The notes beneath the pieces are model-generated. The model was given only the letters and a program-made list of their open reading frames with translations. It searched no databases and was not told the origin of the DNA. The position numbers and the translations under genes were made by a program. 64,000 nt of DNA from an uncultured Actinomycetes bacterium (GTDB taxonomy: Bacteria > Actinomycetota > Actinomycetes > Nanopelagicales > Nanopelagicaceae), in the NCBI GenBank assembly GCA_903895995.1, contig CAITVX010000018.1:1-64000 (forward strand), written 5' to 3'. Of the stretch, positions 17,378 through 27,723 are shown one piece after another; position 1 is the first letter of the stretch; each line of letters begins with the position of its first letter.

Positions 17378-17389
17378 AGTTCGCGAACT
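17378..17389. promoter_or_regulatory. Perfect 12-bp palindrome in the rodA-rne gap
   Basis: AGTTCGCGAACT is perfectly self-complementary and lies in the 178-bp gap (17314-17491) between rodA and rne. It could be an operator. The half-sites are GTTC/GAAC in the opposite order to an actinobacterial LexA box. No terminator or strong promoter is evident in this gap. Confidence 0.3.
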
Positions 17390-17491
17390 CGAAGATTTTA
17401 GTTAATAGAGCTCACCAATTGAGTTCAAGGTATTGCTTGCAAGAGTTGATACCTCACCAGGATTGATTACAAGGATTGAGGATTTACCGTT

Positions 17492-19690
17492 ATGGCTCCA
17501 GAGCCAAAAAAGTCGCGTAAGCGCACTGTAAAAAAGGCTGCCGAGAAGAAAACTGCTGAAGTAGTTGAAGCTCCCGCGGCTAAAGCTGAGGTAACAGAGG
17601 AAGTCACCGCACCTAAGCGTGCGAAGAAAGCTGCTGCGATCCCAGTTCCATTATTCCAAGCTGCGCCTGAAGTAGTTGCGCCAAAGAAGTCTGCAAAGAA
17701 GGTCGCCGCTAAGCCTGTTGCCGAAAAGCCAGCGAGCGCTCCGGCTGAAGATTCAGATGCTTCAGAGAGTGATTCAGATTCACCTCGTCGCAATCGCAAC
17801 CGTCGCCGTGGTGGACGTGGTCGCAGTGGTGCGACCCAGAAGTCTGATGCAGATCTCACTATTGATGACTCAGATAGCGATGATAAAGATCCAGGTCATA
17901 TCTCTAACGAAGATGAAGGAAGCGATGCAGGTTCAACACATCGCCGCCGCCGTCGCCGCCGCGCAAAGGGTGAAGGCGTCACTCCAGGGGAGACTGTTGA
18001 CGAAGATGGTGTCGTAACAGTTGTTAAGGTCCGCGAACCTCGTTCAGCAGAAGATCGCCCAACTCGTACTGATCGTTCAACTCGCACCGATCGCAGCAGC
18101 CGAAATAATCGCCGCGACCGTAATGACCGTAATGATCGAGGAGGACGAGATCGTTATGATCGCGAACCACGTGAATTTACTCGCCGCCGTGGAAGCATCA
18201 TTACTGAGGCTGAATTTCTTGCTCGCCGCGAATCTGTAGATCGCGAGATGCTTGTCCGCCAGGTGGGAGATCGCACACAGATCGCCGTCCTTGAAGACAA
18301 GATCATGGTTGAGCATTACGTAAACCGTAACTCTAATATTTCTTATGTAGGAAACGTCTACCTTGGTCGCGTTCAGAATGTTCTTCCATCCATGGAAGCT
18401 GCATTCGTCGATATCGGTAAGGGACGTAACGCTGTTCTCTATGCCGGTGAAGTGAATTGGGATGCTGCTGGCTTAAGTGACAGCGCACCTCGCAAGATTG
18501 AGCATGTTCTCAAGACCGGTCAATCAGTCCTCGTTCAAGTAACGAAGGATCCAATCGGGCAGAAAGGCGCACGCCTGACAAGCCAGATCAGCTTGCCTGG
18601 TCGCTACCTTGTCTATGTTCCTGGTGGTGGAATGAGCGGAATTAGCCGTCGTCTTCCTGATCAAGAGCGCAGCCGCTTGAAATCCATCTTGAAGAATTTA
18701 ATTCCTGAAGAAGCTGGCGTCATTGTTCGTACAGCATCTGAAGGAGCATCTGAAGAAGAGCTCGAGCGCGATGTTATCCGCTTGAAATCTCAATGGGATG
18801 ATATTCAAGAGAAATCTGAGAACCCATCAACATCTTCACCTTCACTTCTCTACAGCGAACCTGACCTCACAGTTCGAGTAATTCGCGATATCTTCAATGA
18901 AGATTTCCGTCGCTTAGTTGTCCAAGGCGATCAAGCATGGGATGACATCAATAACTACCTTGGCCATATTGCTCCAGAGTTAACCACGAAGATTGAAAAG
19001 TGGACTGGCGTTCGCGATATGTTCGTTGAGAACCGTATTGAAGAGCAGCTTGCTAAAGCATTTGATCGCAAGGTCTACTTGCCTTCTGGTGGTTCTCTCG
19101 TTATCGATCGCACAGAAGCGATGATCGTTATTGACGTTAACACTGGCAAGTTCATCGGTAAAGGTGGAAACCTTGAAGAGACTGTCACAAAGAACAATAT
19201 TGAAGCTGCTGAAGAAATCGCCCGCCAACTTCGTCTTCGCGATATGGGTGGAATCATTGTGATCGACTTCATCGATATGGCTCTTGAATCAAACCGTGAT
19301 CAAGTTCTTCGTCGTCTAGTTGAGTGCCTTGGTCGCGATCGCACGAAGCATCAAGTTGCAGAAGTAACTTCTCTCGGACTTGTTCAGATGACGCGTAAGC
19401 GCGTTGGCCAAGGGTTGATTGAAGCGTTCTCAACGACATGTGAGTCATGTGGTGGCCGTGGAATTCATATTCATTCAGAGCCAGTCAAAAAGACTGCTCT
19501 CGATAAGGATATGGATCAGCGTTATGTCCCTCAGAGTTACGATGAGGATGAGAGTTCATCTTCTGAGGAATCTGAGAGCCCTGTCGCCGATATCACCGAG
19601 GTAGCTGAAGTTGTCGCCGAGGAGGCTCCAAAGCCAGCCGCCCGAAAGCGCCGTCGCGCCGTCAGCACCGGGATCATTACCCCCGAATAG
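17492..19690 (+). CDS. rne: Ribonuclease E/G family endoribonuclease
   Basis: A 732-residue enzyme for mRNA decay and rRNA/tRNA processing. Residues 1-250 are disordered: Ala/Lys-rich, then acidic Ser/Asp, then Arg/Asp repeats such as RTDRSTRTDR, likely binding RNA and partners. An S1 domain follows (about 265-350), then the catalytic core with MIVIDVNTG (544-552, Asp548) and IVIDFIDM (Asp592 and Asp595), and the zinc-link CESCGGRG. A basic KRRR tail ends it. A long N-terminal extension is typical of actinobacterial RNase E/G. GAGGA at 17478-17482 supports the ATG at 17492. Confidence 0.95.
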   Translation: MAPEPKKSRKRTVKKAAEKKTAEVVEAPAAKAEVTEEVTAPKRAKKAAAIPVPLFQAAPEVVAPKKSAKKVAAKPVAEKPASAPAEDSDASESDSDSPRRNRNRRRGGRGRSGATQKSDADLTIDDSDSDDKDPGHISNEDEGSDAGSTHRRRRRRRAKGEGVTPGETVDEDGVVTVVKVREPRSAEDRPTRTDRSTRTDRSSRNNRRDRNDRNDRGGRDRYDREPREFTRRRGSIITEAEFLARRESVDREMLVRQVGDRTQIAVLEDKIMVEHYVNRNSNISYVGNVYLGRVQNVLPSMEAAFVDIGKGRNAVLYAGEVNWDAAGLSDSAPRKIEHVLKTGQSVLVQVTKDPIGQKGARLTSQISLPGRYLVYVPGGGMSGISRRLPDQERSRLKSILKNLIPEEAGVIVRTASEGASEEELERDVIRLKSQWDDIQEKSENPSTSSPSLLYSEPDLTVRVIRDIFNEDFRRLVVQGDQAWDDINNYLGHIAPELTTKIEKWTGVRDMFVENRIEEQLAKAFDRKVYLPSGGSLVIDRTEAMIVIDVNTGKFIGKGGNLEETVTKNNIEAAEEIARQLRLRDMGGIIVIDFIDMALESNRDQVLRRLVECLGRDRTKHQVAEVTSLGLVQMTRKRVGQGLIEAFSTTCESCGGRGIHIHSEPVKKTALDKDMDQRYVPQSYDEDESSSSEESESPVADITEVAEVVAEEAPKPAARKRRRAVSTGIITPE

Positions 19691-19734
19691 TCGGCAAAAT
19701 CCAGAATTGGCCAAAATGGGGGAATTTCCTCAGT

Positions 19735-19764
19735 TTGACCTCAAGGGTCGCTAATCCGTACCCT
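19735..19764 (+). promoter_or_regulatory. Promoter of rplU-rpmA
   Basis: TTGACC (19735-19740) and TACCCT (19759-19764) are separated by 18 bases, one of the best -35/-10 pairs in the window. A start near 19771 gives a 5' leader of about 77 bases before rplU. Confidence 0.7.
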
Positions 19765-19770
19765 TACCCT

Positions 19771-19847
19771 CTGCCCGAGTGAAGCTCGGTGATCAGCACA
19801 AAGGCCTCATCAGAGGTCGCGAATTTGAATTGTAGGAAGGTGTCACT
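19771..19847 (+). ncRNA. Structured 5' leader of rplU
   Basis: Two hairpins lie between the predicted start site and the ribosome site. The first is CCGAG (19775-19779) with CTCGG (19785-19789). The second is GGCCTC (19803-19808) with GAGGTC (19813-19818) around an ATCA loop, with one G-U pair. AGGAAGG (19834-19840) follows. L21 leaders regulate their operon in some bacteria; whether this one does is inference. Confidence 0.4.
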
Positions 19848-20156
19848 GTGTACGCGATTGTTAAAGCAGGCGGCCGTCAAGAGAAGGTTGCCGTTGGCGA
19901 CACCATTACTGTCGATCGTATCGATGCAAAAATTGGCGCATCAGTATCCTTTGCCGCAGTTCTTCTTGTTGAAGGTGCAAATGTCACATCAGATCCAAAG
20001 GCCCTCGCAGGCGTAAAAGTTGCAGGCGAAGTTCTTGAAGAGACTAAGGGTCCAAAGATCGACATCCTTCGTTACAAGAACAAGACTGGCTATCGCCGTC
20101 GTCAAGGTTTCCGTTCCCAACTTACGCGTGTGAAGATCACCGCGATCAGCAAGTAG
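19848..20156 (+). CDS. rplU: 50S ribosomal protein L21
   Basis: A 102-residue large-subunit protein that contacts 23S r[21 protein letters not shown] at the N-terminus and the C-terminal [16 protein letters not shown] are family signatures. The GTG start at 19848 has a strong AGGAAGG site. It is co-transcribed with rpmA. Confidence 0.97.
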   Translation: MYAIVKAGGRQEKVAVGDTITVDRIDAKIGASVSFAAVLLVEGANVTSDPKALAGVKVAGEVLEETKGPKIDILRYKNKTGYRRRQGFRSQLTRVKITAISK

Positions 20157-20174
20157 TAAGAGAGAAGGTGCGAT

Positions 20175-20444
20175 ATGGCAAGTAAAAAGGGTGTCTCCTC
20201 CACACGAAATGGTCGCGACTCAAATGCGCAGTATCTTGGAATTAAGCGTTTTGGTGGACAGGTTGTAAAGGCAGGCGAGATTCTCGTTCGCCAGCGTGGA
20301 ACTGTTTTTCACCCAGGTGCACAGGTTGGTATCGGCAAGGATGACACCTTGTTCGCACTAGCTGCAGGCGTTGTTGAATTCGGTCGCGCACGCGGTCGCA
20401 AGGTAGTGAACATCGTTACTAACGTTGAAGCTCCCGTCGCCTAA
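20175..20444 (+). CDS. rpmA: 50S ribosomal protein L27
   Basis: An 89-residue protein near the peptidyl transferase centre. [19 protein letters not shown] is the conserved N-terminal tail (most relatives read MAHKKG), followed by KRFGGQ and QRGTVFHPG. The start is supported by GAGAAGG upstream, and a terminator follows. Confidence 0.97.
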   Translation: MASKKGVSSTRNGRDSNAQYLGIKRFGGQVVKAGEILVRQRGTVFHPGAQVGIGKDDTLFALAAGVVEFGRARGRKVVNIVTNVEAPVA

Positions 20445-20460
20445 ATAGCGGATTGTATTT

Positions 20461-20492
20461 AGCGGGTCCGCGCTCTGCGGGCCCGCTTTTTT
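20461..20492 (+). terminator. Intrinsic terminator after rpmA
   Basis: An 11-bp stem (20461-20471 with 20477-20487, one G-U pair) and a five-base loop are followed by a run of T. It ends the rplU-rpmA transcript ahead of obgE. Confidence 0.93.
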
Positions 20493-20535
20493 ATTTTCAG
20501 ATTAATGAAAGATTGAGAGAAAGGAGAGGCAAAGA

Positions 20536-22005
20536 ATGGCTTCATTTGTAGATCATGTAACGCTCAATGCCTCTGCTGGCGGCGGAGGAGATGGTTGCGT
20601 CTCTATTCACCGTGAAAAGTTCGTTCCACTTGGTGGACCTGATGGCGGTAATGGTGGTCGTGGTGGAGACATCCTTCTGGTCGTTGATACCGATGTCACT
20701 ACCCTTCTTGATTTCCACCATTCACCACATCGCAAGGCCACTGGCGGACGTCCTGGTTATGGCGATTACTGCAATGGTGCACAAGGCAATGACATGATTC
20801 TTAAAGTTCCTAACGGAACTGTTGTTAAAGATTTAGCTGGAAATACTCTCGCTGATTTAGTTGGACAAGGCACACGCTTTATCGCTGCTCAAGGCGGCAA
20901 AGGCGGACTAGGAAATGCTGCACTCGCATCTACGAAGCGACGCGCACCAGGCTTTGCCCTGAAGGGGGAGCCAGGCGAAGATCGCACGCTCATCCTTGAA
21001 CTGAAGTCAGTTGCTGATATTGGTCTTATCGGATTCCCAAGTGCCGGAAAGTCTTCACTTATTGCATCGATATCTGCAGCGCGTCCAAAGATTGCTGATT
21101 ATCCATTCACAACACTTGTTCCAAATCTTGGCGTCGTTCAAGCAGGAGATACACGCTTCACTGTTGCAGATGTACCAGGACTTATTCCTGGCGCATCACA
21201 AGGTAAGGGCCTTGGCCTTGAATTCCTTCGCCACGTTGAACGTTGCGCTGCACTCGTACAAGTTTTGGATTGCGGAACGCTAGAAACCGATCGCGATCCA
21301 GTGAAAGATTTTGACATCATCGAAGCCGAACTCGCTGAGTATGGCAATGGTCTTTCAGAACGCCCACGCATTATTGCTCTGAACAAGGTCGATCTTCCAG
21401 ATGGAAAGGCGATGGCCGATATGGTCCAGCCAATTCTTGAGGCGCGTGGCTACGAGGTTTATCAGATCTCTGCTGCCGCACACATTGGCTTAACAGAGTT
21501 CAACTATGCAATGTCTCGCATTATTCAAGAAGAGCGTAAGAATGCAAAGAAGGAAGAGAAGACTCGTATCGTCTTACGTCCTATTGCAGTCAATGATGCA
21601 GGCTTTAAAGTTATTGCAAATGAAGATGGATCCTTCAGTGTTCTTGGAGAGAAGCCACTTCGCTTTGTACGTCAGACAGATTTCCATAATCCAGAGGCAG
21701 TTGGCTATCTTGCAGATCGCCTTGCAGCCCTTGGAGTTGAGAAGGAACTCTTTAAGAAGGGTGCAAAGGCTAAAGATGAAGTCCGAATCGGTTATGGCGA
21801 TGACGCTGTGATTTTTGATTGGGAGCCATCTATTGAAGCTGGTGCCGAACTTCTTGCTGGTGCACGTGGAACAGATCGCCGCCTTGAATCACCTTGGGCT
21901 GGTCGGTATGTCGAAGATGCTCTTGATCAACTCAACGATGATGAAATCTCCATGCAATGGGAGTACAACGTTGTGAATCCTAAAACCCCGGTGGTTGAGG
22001 AGTAA
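20536..22005 (+). CDS. obgE: Obg/CgtA GTPase
   Basis: A 489-residue ribosome-associated GTPase linked to 50S maturation and stress. The Gly-rich Obg fold (about 1-158, with GGRGGDI) is followed by the G domain: P-loop GFPSAGKSS (166-174), G3 DVPGLIPGA and G4 NKVD. A C-terminal OCT domain (about 345-430) and a short acidic tail follow, as in Gram-positive Obg. AAGGAGAGG precedes the ATG at 20536. It shares its strand and close spacing with proB. Confidence 0.96.
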   Translation: MASFVDHVTLNASAGGGGDGCVSIHREKFVPLGGPDGGNGGRGGDILLVVDTDVTTLLDFHHSPHRKATGGRPGYGDYCNGAQGNDMILKVPNGTVVKDLAGNTLADLVGQGTRFIAAQGGKGGLGNAALASTKRRAPGFALKGEPGEDRTLILELKSVADIGLIGFPSAGKSSLIASISAARPKIADYPFTTLVPNLGVVQAGDTRFTVADVPGLIPGASQGKGLGLEFLRHVERCAALVQVLDCGTLETDRDPVKDFDIIEAELAEYGNGLSERPRIIALNKVDLPDGKAMADMVQPILEARGYEVYQISAAAHIGLTEFNYAMSRIIQEERKNAKKEEKTRIVLRPIAVNDAGFKVIANEDGSFSVLGEKPLRFVRQTDFHNPEAVGYLADRLAALGVEKELFKKGAKAKDEVRIGYGDDAVIFDWEPSIEAGAELLAGARGTDRRLESPWAGRYVEDALDQLNDDEISMQWEYNVVNPKTPVVEE

Positions 22006-22007
22006 GA

Positions 22008-23123
22008 ATGAATCGCATCGATGTTCAAAGCGCAAAGCGCATCGTCATCAAGGTGGGTTCATCAACTCTTACAGGTTCTGCTGGCTCTGGACTTAATTCA
22101 GAAGCTGTTGACTCACTCGTTGATACCGTCGCCAAGCTTCGTGCTGCCGGCAAAGAGGTAGTACTGGTCTCATCAGGTGCTATCGCTGCTGGTCTCTCAC
22201 CACTTGGACTATCAAGCCGCCCTAAAGATCTTGCGACTCAGCAAGCCGCCGCTTCAGTCGGTCAAGGTCGTTTAATCGCCGATTACAACCGATCTTTCTC
22301 ACGCCATTCAATCATCTCTTCGCAAGTTCTTTTAACGATCGATGATGTAGTCAGACGTTCGCACTACCAGAACGCTCAACGAACTCTCTTGAAACTTTTA
22401 CAGCTCGATGTAACACCGATTATCAATGAGAACGACTCTGTTGGGGTGCAAGAGATTCGCTTTGGAGATAACGATCGTTTAGCAGCCCTCGTTGCACATC
22501 TTGTTAATGCAGATCTACTAGTACTTGTCACTGATATCGATGGCCTTTATGACGCACCACCGACTCAAGCGCACGCAAAGCGAATCTCTGAAGTCAAAGA
22601 TGTGACTGCGATGAAAGATATCGAAATTGGTGGAGTTGGCTCTTCGGGCGTTGGATCTGGGGGAATGGTCACAAAGATAGAGGCTGCTCGTATTGCAACA
22701 GGCGCTGGCGTTGCGATGCTATTAACCACGCTTGAGCAACTCCCTGATGCACTCGCAGGCCAAGACCTTGGAACGATCTTCCATGCGATCCACGATAAGC
22801 GTCCATCTCGCCTCTTATGGCTAGCCCATGCCGCTACACCACATGGGAAATTGATTTTGGATCATGGCGCAACGACTGCCATTAAAGAGCGCGGAGTCTC
22901 GTTGCTCGCAGCCGGTGTCACTGCAGTCGAAGGTGAATTCATTGCTGGCGACACAGTCGAACTCATCTCAGAGAAAGGCGTCGTGATTGCACGTGGATTA
23001 GTTGCCTTTGATTCCACTGAAATCCCACGGATGCTCGGACGTTCTACGAAAGAGCTTGCCGCCGAGTTCGGTCCAGAGTACGAACGCGAACTCGTTCATC
23101 GCGATGATCTGGTACTGGTTTAG
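22008..23123 (+). CDS. proB: Glutamate 5-kinase
   Basis: A 371-residue enzyme for the first step of proline synthesis, phosphorylating glutamate. The amino acid kinase domain begins RIVIKVGSSTLTG and includes VSSGAIAAG and INENDSV; a C-terminal PUA domain (about 275-365) carries the long form of the family. It lies two bases after obgE and ten before proA. Confidence 0.96.
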   Translation: MNRIDVQSAKRIVIKVGSSTLTGSAGSGLNSEAVDSLVDTVAKLRAAGKEVVLVSSGAIAAGLSPLGLSSRPKDLATQQAAASVGQGRLIADYNRSFSRHSIISSQVLLTIDDVVRRSHYQNAQRTLLKLLQLDVTPIINENDSVGVQEIRFGDNDRLAALVAHLVNADLLVLVTDIDGLYDAPPTQAHAKRISEVKDVTAMKDIEIGGVGSSGVGSGGMVTKIEAARIATGAGVAMLLTTLEQLPDALAGQDLGTIFHAIHDKRPSRLLWLAHAATPHGKLILDHGATTAIKERGVSLLAAGVTAVEGEFIAGDTVELISEKGVVIARGLVAFDSTEIPRMLGRSTKELAAEFGPEYERELVHRDDLVLV

Positions 23124-23132
23124 GATTACATC

Positions 23133-24398
23133 GTGGATGCAACCCAGATTATTTCCCAAGCTGCCGAGCGGGCACGCTTGGCTAATCGCACGCTCGTAGC
23201 TGCGACCAATGATCAACGCTCTGCAGCGCTACATAAGATCGCCACAGAGTTAACTCGCCAATCAGATCGCATCCTTGCGGCCAATGCCGAAGATATGAAG
23301 CGAGCAGATGAGAGCGGCATGGCCGAATCCATGAAGGATCGACTTCTATTAACATCGAAGCGAATTGAAGGAATGGCTGATGGAGCTCGCCAAGTAGCTG
23401 ATCTCCCAGATCCACTCGGTCGCACAATCAATGCACGCAAGCTACCTAATGGGCTCGAACTCACTCAAAAATCTGTTCCATTCGGTGTTGTTGGAATGGT
23501 CTATGAAGCTCGCCCTAATGTGACAGTCGACGCAGCAGCGATCCTCCTTAAATCTGGAAACTGCGCGCTACTTCGTGGTTCTTCATCAGCATCGTCGAGT
23601 AACAAAGTCCTTGTGGCGATCATGAGAGAAGTACTTGCTACTACCTCAATTTCAGAAGATGCTATTCAATGTATTCCAGATGAGGATCGCTCGACTGTGA
23701 CTGCACTCTTGCATGCACGAGGTGAAGTTGATCTCGTGATTCCTCGCGGAAGTGCATCACTCATTCGCATGGTTGTCGATGAGGCGACCGTTCCGACAAT
23801 TGAGACTGGCGCCGGTGTCTGCCATGTCTATGTTGATGATGCTGCAGATTTAGCGAAGGCGCTACCAATTCTGATCAATTCAAAGACTGATCGCCCAAGT
23901 GTCTGTAACGCAGCTGAAACTTTGCTAGTCCATCAGAGCGTTGCAGAGAAGTTCTTGCCTACAGCACTTGAAGCACTGAGATCCCATAAGGTCATCATTC
24001 ATGCAGATGTAGCGACGCAGAAGATTGCACAAGCGAACGGTATTGCGGTTGACCTTGCAAATGAAGAAAATTGGTCAACGGAGTACAACGCACTTGAGAT
24101 TAACGTTGCAATTGTAAAAGATCTCGTTGCAGCTTCAGACCATATTCAGAGATACGGAACTAAACACACTGAAGCGATTGTGACTGAGAATGACGAGCAT
24201 GCGAGCGCCTTCATCGCGCTTTCAGATTGCGCAGCGGTCATGGTGAATGCTTCCACTCGATTTACAGATGGCGAGCAGATGGGCTTTGGCGCCGAGATTG
24301 GTATCTCAAATCAGAAGCTTCACGCCCGCGGACCTATGGGCCTTGAGCAGATGACGACCACAACCTGGATTGTTCGGGGCAACGGTCAGATCCGATAA
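23133..24398 (+). CDS. proA: Glutamate-5-semialdehyde dehydrogenase (gamma-glutamyl phosphate reductase)
   Basis: A 421-residue NADPH enzyme that reduces glutamyl phosphate to glutamate semialdehyde, the second proline step. The catalytic Cys258 lies in RPSVCNAAETLLVH, and MVYEARPNVTVDAA is a family block. The start is a GTG at 23133. It follows proB directly; proC is not in the window. Confidence 0.96.
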   Translation: MDATQIISQAAERARLANRTLVAATNDQRSAALHKIATELTRQSDRILAANAEDMKRADESGMAESMKDRLLLTSKRIEGMADGARQVADLPDPLGRTINARKLPNGLELTQKSVPFGVVGMVYEARPNVTVDAAAILLKSGNCALLRGSSSASSSNKVLVAIMREVLATTSISEDAIQCIPDEDRSTVTALLHARGEVDLVIPRGSASLIRMVVDEATVPTIETGAGVCHVYVDDAADLAKALPILINSKTDRPSVCNAAETLLVHQSVAEKFLPTALEALRSHKVIIHADVATQKIAQANGIAVDLANEENWSTEYNALEINVAIVKDLVAASDHIQRYGTKHTEAIVTENDEHASAFIALSDCAAVMVNASTRFTDGEQMGFGAEIGISNQKLHARGPMGLEQMTTTTWIVRGNGQIR

Positions 24399-24407
24399 GG
24401 TTACGAA

Positions 24408-24704
24408 ATGGCCGCTATCTCCCGTGAAGAAGTAGCGCATTTAGCGCGACTATCCCGCATCGAAATGACCGATGCCGAACTCGACCATCTTGCTTCAGAG
24501 ATGGGTCTGATTCTTGATTCGGTCTCCAAGGTTCAAGCGGTCGCAGATCAAGATATTCCTCCCACTTCACATGCGATTGCGATGCAGAATGTTATGCGTC
24601 CAGATGTTGTCGTTCCAAGCCTTACTAACGAAGAGACTCTCTCTGGAGCGCCAGCTCGTGAAGAAGATCGTTTTAAGGTGCCACAGATTTTAGGTGAAGA
24701 GTGA
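24408..24704 (+). CDS. gatC: Asp-tRNA(Asn)/Glu-tRNA(Gln) amidotransferase subunit C
   Basis: A 98-residue belt subunit that wraps GatA and Gat[20 protein letters not shown] is the family N-terminus, and the tail holds the [18 protein letters not shown] region. It overlaps gatA by four bases (GTGA). Confidence 0.95.
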   Translation: MAAISREEVAHLARLSRIEMTDAELDHLASEMGLILDSVSKVQAVADQDIPPTSHAIAMQNVMRPDVVVPSLTNEETLSGAPAREEDRFKVPQILGEE

Positions 24705-26206
24705 GCAGAGAAATTATTCATCAAACTGCTGCGGAGATGTCTGCAGAGCTTGCATCAGGGAATGTGACTGCGGTCGAACTTGCGAATGCACATTTTGATC
24801 GAATATCTGCAGTCGATGGAGATATCCACGCCTTCTTGCACCTTGATCGCGAAGGCGCTCTTGCGCAAGCAGCAAGCGTTGATGCATCGCGCAAAGCAGG
24901 CGAGAAAGTTAATCCACTCGCTGGAGTTCCTCTTGCACTGAAAGATGTTTTAACTCAAAAGGGTGTGCCAACAACGTGTGGCTCAAAGATGCTTGAAGGT
25001 TGGCGTCCACCATATGACTCAACAGTTGTAACAAATCTTAAGAAGGCTGGCGTCGTTATTCTCGGTAAGACCAATATGGATGAATTTGCAATGGGTTCAT
25101 CGACAGAGAACTCTGCATATGGCACCACGCGTAACCCTTGGGATCTCTCCCGTATTCCTGGCGGCTCTGGTGGAGGATCTTCTGCCGCTCTCGCAGGTTT
25201 CGAAGCACCACTTGCTATCGGTACTGATACTGGCGGATCAATTCGCCAACCAGCTGCTGTTACCGGAACTGTAGGAGTAAAGCCTACATATGGCTCTGTA
25301 TCTCGTTATGGCCTTGTAGCTTTCTCATCTAGCCTGGATCAAGCAGGACCGTGTGCACGTACAGTCCTTGATACTGCGATGTTGCACGAAGTTATTGCTG
25401 GATACGATCCAAAGGACTCAACATCTATCAATGCTCCTGTTGGAAAGATGGTTGAAGCAGCGAAGAAACTTGATGTGAAGGGCATGAAGATTGGCGTTGT
25501 AAAAGAGCTTGCTGGTGATGGTTACCAAGCTGGTGTGACGACTCGCTTCAATGGGGCCCTTGAAGCACTTCTCTCTGCTGGTGCAGAAATTGTTGAAGTA
25601 TCTGCTCCAAGCTTTGAATATGCACTGGCTGCTTACTATCTCATTGCACCTTCAGAGGCATCATCGAACCTCGCACGCTTTGACTCAATGCGTTATGGAA
25701 TTCGTATTGGTGATGATGGCTCTCGCAGCGCTGAAGAAGTTATGAAGATGACTCGCGAAGTTGGCTTCGGCAAAGAAGTAAAACGTCGAATTATTCTCGG
25801 AACTTATGCGCTCTCATCTGGTTATTACGATGCATATTACGGATCTGCGCAGAAGGTTCGTACGCTTATCAAGCGTGACTATGAAGCAGCTTTCGCAAAG
25901 GTTGATGTACTTGTCTCACCAACGTGCCCAACAACAGCATTTAAGATCGGCGAGAAGAGCGATGATCCAGTTGCTATGTATCTCAACGATGTTTGCACAA
26001 TTCCAGTAAACCTCGCTGGCATTGGCGGAATGTCGCTCCCATGTGGCTTAGCACCTGAAGATGGCCTGCCAGTCGGGTTCCAGATCATGTCACCTGCCAT
26101 GAAGGATGAATTGATGTACCAAGTTGGTGGAACTCTTGAAGCTGCACTCCAATCTTCTTGGGGTCAGCCACTCTATGCATCTGCCCCCACTCTGGCGGTG
26201 AAGTAA
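24701..26206 (+). CDS. gatA: Asp-tRNA(Asn)/Glu-tRNA(Gln) amidotransferase subunit A
   Basis: A 501-residue amidase subunit that releases ammonia from glutamine for transamidation. The Ser-cisSer-Lys machinery is intact: Lys81 in ALKDVL, the [13 protein letters not shown] loop (Ser160, Ser161) and [12 protein letters not shown]. The GTG start overlaps gatC, and its TAA overlaps the gatB ATG by one base. The operon implies that glutaminyl- and/or asparaginyl-tRNA is made indirectly. Confidence 0.96.
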   Translation: MSREIIHQTAAEMSAELASGNVTAVELANAHFDRISAVDGDIHAFLHLDREGALAQAASVDASRKAGEKVNPLAGVPLALKDVLTQKGVPTTCGSKMLEGWRPPYDSTVVTNLKKAGVVILGKTNMDEFAMGSSTENSAYGTTRNPWDLSRIPGGSGGGSSAALAGFEAPLAIGTDTGGSIRQPAAVTGTVGVKPTYGSVSRYGLVAFSSSLDQAGPCARTVLDTAMLHEVIAGYDPKDSTSINAPVGKMVEAAKKLDVKGMKIGVVKELAGDGYQAGVTTRFNGALEALLSAGAEIVEVSAPSFEYALAAYYLIAPSEASSNLARFDSMRYGIRIGDDGSRSAEEVMKMTREVGFGKEVKRRIILGTYALSSGYYDAYYGSAQKVRTLIKRDYEAAFAKVDVLVSPTCPTTAFKIGEKSDDPVAMYLNDVCTIPVNLAGIGGMSLPCGLAPEDGLPVGFQIMSPAMKDELMYQVGGTLEAALQSSWGQPLYASAPTLAVK

Positions 26207-27705
26207 TGGCTCTTAATTACGATCAAGCTCTCGAGAAATATGAACCAACGCTTGGCCTTGAAGTCCACGTAGAACTCAATACCAATTCAAAGATGTTCTG
26301 CGGATGTGCAACAGAGTTTGGCGCATCACCGAATACTCAGACCTGCCCCGTCTGTCTTGGCCTACCAGGCTCACTTCCTGTAGTGAATGCGAAGGCGATT
26401 GAGTCATCAATTCGTATTGGCCTTGCACTGAACTGTTCGATCACTCCTTTTAGTCGCTTTGCTCGTAAGAACTATTTCTACCCAGATATGCCGAAGAACT
26501 TTCAGACTTCACAATATGACGAGCCAATCTGCGTTAACGGATACCTCGATGTCACCATCGATACTGATGAGGGTCCAAAGGTATATCGCGTAGATATCGA
26601 ACGCGTACACATGGAAGAGGACACAGGAAAATCTCTTCATGTTGGTGGTGCAACTGGACGTATCCATGGAGCCGAACACTCACTCCTTGATTACAACCGT
26701 GCAGGTATTCCATTAGTAGAGATCGTTACTCGCATTATTCCTGGCACAGATAAATATGCCCCAGAAGTTGCACGTGCATACGTTGCAGAACTTCGGGATA
26801 TCCTACGTTCACTTGGAGTTTCCGATGTAAAGATGGAGCAAGGCTCACTTCGCTGCGATGCGAATCTCTCTATCTCACCTCGTAATAGCGGAACTCTCGG
26901 CACTCGCTCTGAGACCAAGAATGTGAACTCACTTCGATCAGTCGAGCGAGCAGTTCGTGGTGAGATCATTCGCCAAGCAAATCGCCTTGAATCTGGTGAG
27001 CGAATCATCCAAGAGACTCGTCACTTCCAGGAAGAATCCGGTGAGACTCGTTCGGGTCGTTCAAAAGAGACTGCTGAAGATTATCGTTACTTCCCGGAGC
27101 CAGATCTCTTACCTATCGTTGCTGATCCTGCATGGGTTGAAGAACTTCGCGTCGCACTTCCAGTGAAGCCATCTATCCGTCGCAAGAAATTGCAAGAAGC
27201 CTGGGGAGTCCCCGATAAAGAGATGGCAGCGATGATTAACGCTGAACTTCTCGACACTGTTGAAGAGACTGTTGCCCTTGGTGCTGAACCTACAAAGGCT
27301 CGCAGCTGGTGGCTTGGTGAAGTATCTCGCCTTGCCAATGAGAAGTCTGTAGAGCCAACTTCGCTCATACAACCATCTGAAATCGCAGAGATCATCGCAC
27401 TTATTGCTGCAGGAGAGTTGACCGATAAGTTAGCTCGCCAAGTTGTTGAAGGCGTTATTAATGGTGAAGGTAACCCAAGCATGGTGATTGAGAAGCGTGG
27501 ACTCAAAGTTGTATCTGATGATTCATCGCTCATGGTCGCTATTGAAGCTGCGATTGCCTCACAGCCAGAGACTGCAGAAAAAGTCCGCAGTGGAAATATC
27601 CCAGCTGCTGGCGCTCTTATTGGCGCAGTCATGAAGGCGACTGGCGGACAAGCTGATGCAGCAAAGGTTCGGGAGTTATTGTTGAAACACCTAGGTCAGG
27701 CATAA
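26206..27705 (+). CDS. gatB: Asp-tRNA(Asn)/Glu-tRNA(Gln) amidotransferase subunit B
   Basis: A 499-residue subunit that activates the mischarged tRNA and receives ammonia from GatA. Family marks are [38 protein letters not shown] and the C-terminal YqeY-like tail domain (about 350-499). I start it at the ATG at 26206 (TAATG with gatA); a longer frame from 26158 only overlaps gatA with unrelated residues. Confidence 0.96.
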   Translation: MALNYDQALEKYEPTLGLEVHVELNTNSKMFCGCATEFGASPNTQTCPVCLGLPGSLPVVNAKAIESSIRIGLALNCSITPFSRFARKNYFYPDMPKNFQTSQYDEPICVNGYLDVTIDTDEGPKVYRVDIERVHMEEDTGKSLHVGGATGRIHGAEHSLLDYNRAGIPLVEIVTRIIPGTDKYAPEVARAYVAELRDILRSLGVSDVKMEQGSLRCDANLSISPRNSGTLGTRSETKNVNSLRSVERAVRGEIIRQANRLESGERIIQETRHFQEESGETRSGRSKETAEDYRYFPEPDLLPIVADPAWVEELRVALPVKPSIRRKKLQEAWGVPDKEMAAMINAELLDTVEETVALGAEPTKARSWWLGEVSRLANEKSVEPTSLIQPSEIAEIIALIAAGELTDKLARQVVEGVINGEGNPSMVIEKRGLKVVSDDSSLMVAIEAAIASQPETAEKVRSGNIPAAGALIGAVMKATGGQADAAKVRELLLKHLGQA

Positions 27706-27723
27706 AGGGCAGAAGGAGAAAAA

